DNA from: Phlegmacium glaucopus
Lineage: Eukaryota; Basidiomycota; Agaricomycetes; Agaricales; Cortinariaceae
Direction: 5' to 3'
NCBI GenBank assembly: GCA_015039465.1
Contig: MU129987.1
Span: forward strand, 430,358 to 451,467
Length of the DNA: 21,110 bases
Shown: piece by piece, positions 18,500 through 21,110 of the stretch
Numbering within the stretch: the first letter of the stretch is position 1
Layout: each line of letters begins with the position of its first letter
Made by a program: the position numbers and the translations under genes
The notes under the pieces: generated by a model
Told to the model about the DNA's origin: nothing
Database searches by the model: none
Seen by the model: the letters and a program-made list of their open reading frames with translations, nothing else

Positions 18500-18717
18500 A
18501 GTAATATACTCCGTCATCTCACAACCACCACCATCGCAATTGCAACCACCCCGGAACTACGACAACAACAACCAAGACACAACGGCGACGACAGATGACG
18601 ACGAGGACAGAGGAGGAGGAGGAGGAGGAGGAGGACGACCAACAACAACCAACAACAACCAACAACAACCAACAACGGCCAACAACGGCCAACAACAGCG
18701 GCGGTGATGACGACGGC
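18500..18717. repeat. Triplet-rich low-complexity region
   Basis: CAACCACCACCATCGC, GACGACGACAGATGACGACG, GGAGGAGGAGGAGG and CAACAACAACCAACAACAACC-like runs follow each other. The plus-strand open frame 18595-18894 is a product of this composition (poly-Glu, poly-Gln/Pro) and is not called as a gene. Confidence 0.8.
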
Positions 18718-19363
18718 TACCCCCTTAACCAGGGGGGTTTTCGGTTTTTATTTCATTTTATTTTATATTTCAATTCATTAACGACTACCGGCAGTGTACA
18801 GCGACGACGACGACCTCCCTCCCATCCACCACCACCCTCCACCTCGACACACCACCACTCCCTCACCCCCCTTCACCAGGGGGGTTTTTTTTAATCCTTA
18901 TGGTTCGAACGACAACAGCTACCCCCCCTGAACAGGGGGGTTTCTATTCTATTTCAACTGACAACAACGGTTACCCCCCCATACGGGGGGTTTCATTTTA
19001 TTTCAACGGACGACGACGTTGAACAAACAACAGACGATGACGGACGATGACAGCTACCCCCCCCCTGTACAAGGGGGGGTTATTTTTATTTTTATTCTTC
19101 TTTGATTACTCTGACGACAGGTATGACAACGAGGACCCACGTTAACAACACCCAAACGACACACCCAAACGACGACACGTGCAAATGACGACACGTACAA
19201 ACGACGACGCGTATGAATGACGACACACGCGTACGACGACCCCCCTCACGGGGGGTTTATTTATTTAATATACTATCACAGCCCTCACACGACGACAACA
19301 ACCCCCTTGCCGGGGTTCGTTTTAATTTTAATATACTACAATCATAACCCCCTCATGGGGTTA
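18718..19363 (+). repeat. Array of eight C-run/G-run hairpins with T-rich tails
   Basis: Hairpins at about 18719-18741, 18865-18892, 18921-18943, 18973-18993, 19056-19082, 19239-19258, 19299-19318 and 19346-19362. Each has A plus 4-9 C, a loop of 3-7 bases, 4-7 G, then T-run and AT-rich sequence. Between them lie ACGACGAC or ACAACA-rich spacers. Loop sequences differ (TTAACCA, ATAC, TGTACAA, TCAC, TTGC, TCAT) while the stems persist. The unit, spacer-hairpin-T tract, repeats every 50-160 bp. Function unknown; the T-tailed form recalls bacterial terminators but the context is fungal. Confidence 0.85.
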
Positions 19364-19484
19364 CATTTTAGTTTAATTAATAGGTTATTAATAAGTGATT
19401 AATGTATACTTTTCAATATATATCTTGCAATAAAAAAAATCAAGGAAAAATTAAATAAAATAAAACAAGTCAATGACTTAGCTG
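19364..19484. other. AT-rich spacer
   Basis: Short non-coding stretch between the hairpin array and the R3 array; nothing recognised. Confidence 0.5.
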
Positions 19485-19637
19485 ATTTCACCAGAATTCC
19501 ACCAGGAACTCACCAGGAATCCACCAGGATTCCACCAGGATTCCACCAGGAATACCAGGAATACCAGGAATACCAGGAATCCACCAGGAATTAGATAGGA
19601 ATCCCAGGAATCCACCCGGAATCCACCCGGAATCCGT
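19485..19637 (+). repeat. R3 array, copy 3
   Basis: Tandem CCACCAGGAATCC-type words: CACCAGGATTCC repeated, then AGGAATACC four times, then CCACCCGGAATCC twice. It abuts the R4 right arm. Confidence 0.85.
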
Positions 19638-20031
19638 TATCGCGCACCAATACTGATTGGTAGCGTGAGAAGAAAGCTTAAAAGTCGCCATCATGAAAAT
19701 AAGCGGACTTCAAATTCACTTACCTATTCTGGAAGCAGCCCTGAATCGTGTTCCTGGTCAACAAAATCATTCGTTCAACGATAACATCCTCATCGCTCAT
19801 CATACTCTCAATGTCTCACACTATGCTCTCCATTGTTTTCACTATCGACATGCTCCTAAGCATATACCATCCGTTTGTTCCTTGGCTAGTGATCCAGCAA
19901 AGCAATCAATCTACTATTCGCATCAGTCATCGGCTCGCATTTGATCGTATCCTTGGTCCATCATTTCAAGAACGGCCCCTTTATGGACGCATCAACTACA
20001 TCTCCCATTATGTACAAGGCTTTGTCATTGT
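19638..20031 (+). repeat. Large inverted repeat R4, right arm (normal part)
   Basis: The reverse complement of 13426-13819, 394 bp without gaps; the one substitution I noted changes ATT to ACT in the ORF. The arms are about 5.8 kb apart in opposite orientation. The normal inverted relation ends exactly at 20031/20032. Confidence 0.92.
19693..19944 (+). CDS. Hypothetical 83-aa ORF in R4 (right arm)
   Basis: Second copy of the MKISGLQIHLPILEAALNRV frame at 13513-13764, with Thr for Ile in the AHHTLNV segment. A stop at 19666-19668 lies upstream in frame. Same caution: no domain recognised and coding status unproven. Confidence 0.2.
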   Translation: MKISGLQIHLPILEAALNRVPGQQNHSFNDNILIAHHTLNVSHYALHCFHYRHAPKHIPSVCSLASDPAKQSIYYSHQSSARI

Positions 20032-21110
20032 TTGCCCACCCTCTCCCATTTTGCCCCCCGTCACCCAACTTCGTCCACCACCATTCAGCTTCGCCCACCG
20101 CCATTCAACTTTGCCATATTTAGCAACAATCACTAATATCGGATCTGACGAACTCCTCGTTACTTCTGATGTTTCTGTTGGTCTCTCGCAACCTGGTCAG
20201 AAATCTAGTTTCCTGAGGGACAATAAGCAAATCCCTTCCGAATCGGACACTGAACATTGTGTGTTGTCTTCCCTCTCTCATCTTCTGTTCCTCCTACTCC
20301 TACTTCCAGAACCTTCTACTTACTCCATATTCTGCTCCTACTCCTACTCGTTCTCTCTCAGAAGTCATTCTGATATCGCCAACTCCCTATCCCATATCTA
20401 ACTGTCATTCCCCGTTCTTTTCGCTTGAATTCCCTCCTTAAGTGACCTTAAGGTGACTCTACTACTTTCATCCCTTCATTCTTACTTAACTTTCTTTGAT
20501 GGATAGGACCATGTTTTCTCGTCATAAATAATGGATTCCTACTCCGATACATTTTGTTTATTTTTTCTTTTCTTCATGCGTGACAGTTTCCTTCTTTTTA
20601 TTTCTTTCCTGTCGACGTTCTTCTTTTCTTGTTCCTTTTTCTTCTTCCTTGTTATTTTTTTAGACATTTCACAGTTTCACGCTCTCTTTTCTTTTCTTCC
20701 GTCACATGTATCAGGTTATCGTTTTTATATAGCTGAGGTATCCGCACACCAGTACAGTTTTTATACTTTCCAGGACTCAGTTGTGAACTTTCCGCGTCGG
20801 AACAAGGGCTCTTTTGTGATGAACGGGTACCAGGGTACAGCGCGTCGGAACTATTGTGAACTGTGTGACGCTCTTATTAGGAGACGACGACTAAGTAGAC
20901 GTTAAGGACGAATCAGCACTAGGAGGACCTGAAGGATTTAACAGTATTTCTCCCACCCTTCCGAAGTCCATGGCGCACTTACTACCAAAACCGTCACTTA
21001 CTATTCTATTCTCCATCTACTCACTCCTATCCCCTGACTCACTCTAGGTCCTCGCTCCCTACCGTTCTATCTATCGACTCCCCTTCTGAACACCCAGGTA
21101 TCGGTGTTGT
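20032..21110. other. Mirror segment: appears string-reversed to the window end
   Basis: From 20113 onward this segment is the base-by-base complement, in the same direction, of 12435-13425. Bases 20706-21110 match the complement of 13021-13425 over 405 positions with 5 mismatches and no gaps; identity falls toward 20113, with small indels and about 80 unmatched bases at the start. Reading 20032-21110 backwards, GTCATTGT at 20024-20031 continues as TGTTGTGGCT, exactly the reverse complement of 13417-13433. The segment shows many CpG and few GpC, the opposite of its counterpart. Open frames here in the printed direction (for example 20531-20905) have no meaning. Confidence 0.93.

Noticed and set aside
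18595..18894. 99-codon acidic/Gln/Pro frame
   Set aside because: Entirely explained by GAG, GAC and CAA triplet repeats and it runs through two hairpins of the array.
18718..19363. Rho-independent terminators
   Set aside because: The GC stem plus T-run form is similar, but the introns and retroelement types show a eukaryotic genome and no genes end here.
19748..20401. 217-codon open frame in the R4 right arm
   Set aside because: It crosses the 20031/20032 break and more than half is read from mirrored sequence; the left-arm counterpart has a different C-terminus.
20531..20905. 124-codon plus-strand open frame
   Set aside because: It lies in the segment that is reversed without complement; translated products there are meaningless, and it is composed of low-complexity Phe/Ser/Leu.
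20032..21110. A true biological parallel-strand or 'swinger' duplication
   Set aside because: Plain reversal restores a perfect join at 20031/20032 and ends exactly at the window edge, which an artefact explains more simply.

Overview
The window looks like a transposon-rich, gene-poor stretch of a filamentous fungus, most likely a basidiomycete (inference). The basis is a Tc1/mariner (IS630-type) transposase whose frame closes only after removing four introns of 52-60 bp, a Ty1/copia element of the type common in Agaricomycetes, AT-rich filler, and CpG-to-TpG/CpA decay between repeat copies. No intact host gene, rRNA, tRNA or CRISPR array is visible.

Left part (1-4476): a degenerate GAGGC-rich repeat leads into a short SAM-like ORF. 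Next is a minus-strand DDE transposase (920-2128) with one frameshift, then about 1 kb of non-coding DNA holding a diverged repeat pair, then interspersed repeat R1 copy A (3381-4014) and a GAACC/GGTTC fold-back repeat. Around 4235 starts a non-autonomous TIR element whose other end lies near 9997.

The TIR element is split by a complete but dead Ty1/copia retrotransposon (4477-9584): TATCA target duplication, 303- and 298-bp LTRs, a half-tRNA-type initiator-Met primer site, gag, PR-IN-RT and RNase H, polypurine tract. Its reading frame carries about ten in-frame stops and two frameshifts; most stops fit CGA-to-TGA change, the mark of methyl-CpG deamination or a RIP-like process.

Middle and right part (10000-19640): a mosaic of repeats. 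These are R1 fragments, 10-, 19-, 20- and 47-bp minisatellites, several copies of an LTR-like family R2 (one 585-bp copy with TGTTACATTC...GAATGTAACA ends, abutted by an inverted fragment), CCAGGAATCC arrays (R3), a (GAC/AAC)n region, and eight C-run/G-run hairpins each followed by a T-rich tract (18718-19363).

The most striking observation is at the end. Repeat R4 (12435-13819) has a normal inverted copy at 19638-20031. From 20032 to the last base, however, the sequence is the plain complement, not the reverse complement, of 12435-13425. The last 405 bases match with 5 mismatches and no gaps. Reading 20032-21110 backwards restores one uninterrupted inverted copy with an exact join. The terminal 1,079 bases therefore appear to be string-reversed, most probably a data or assembly artefact and not a biological system, and the region should not be interpreted as it stands.
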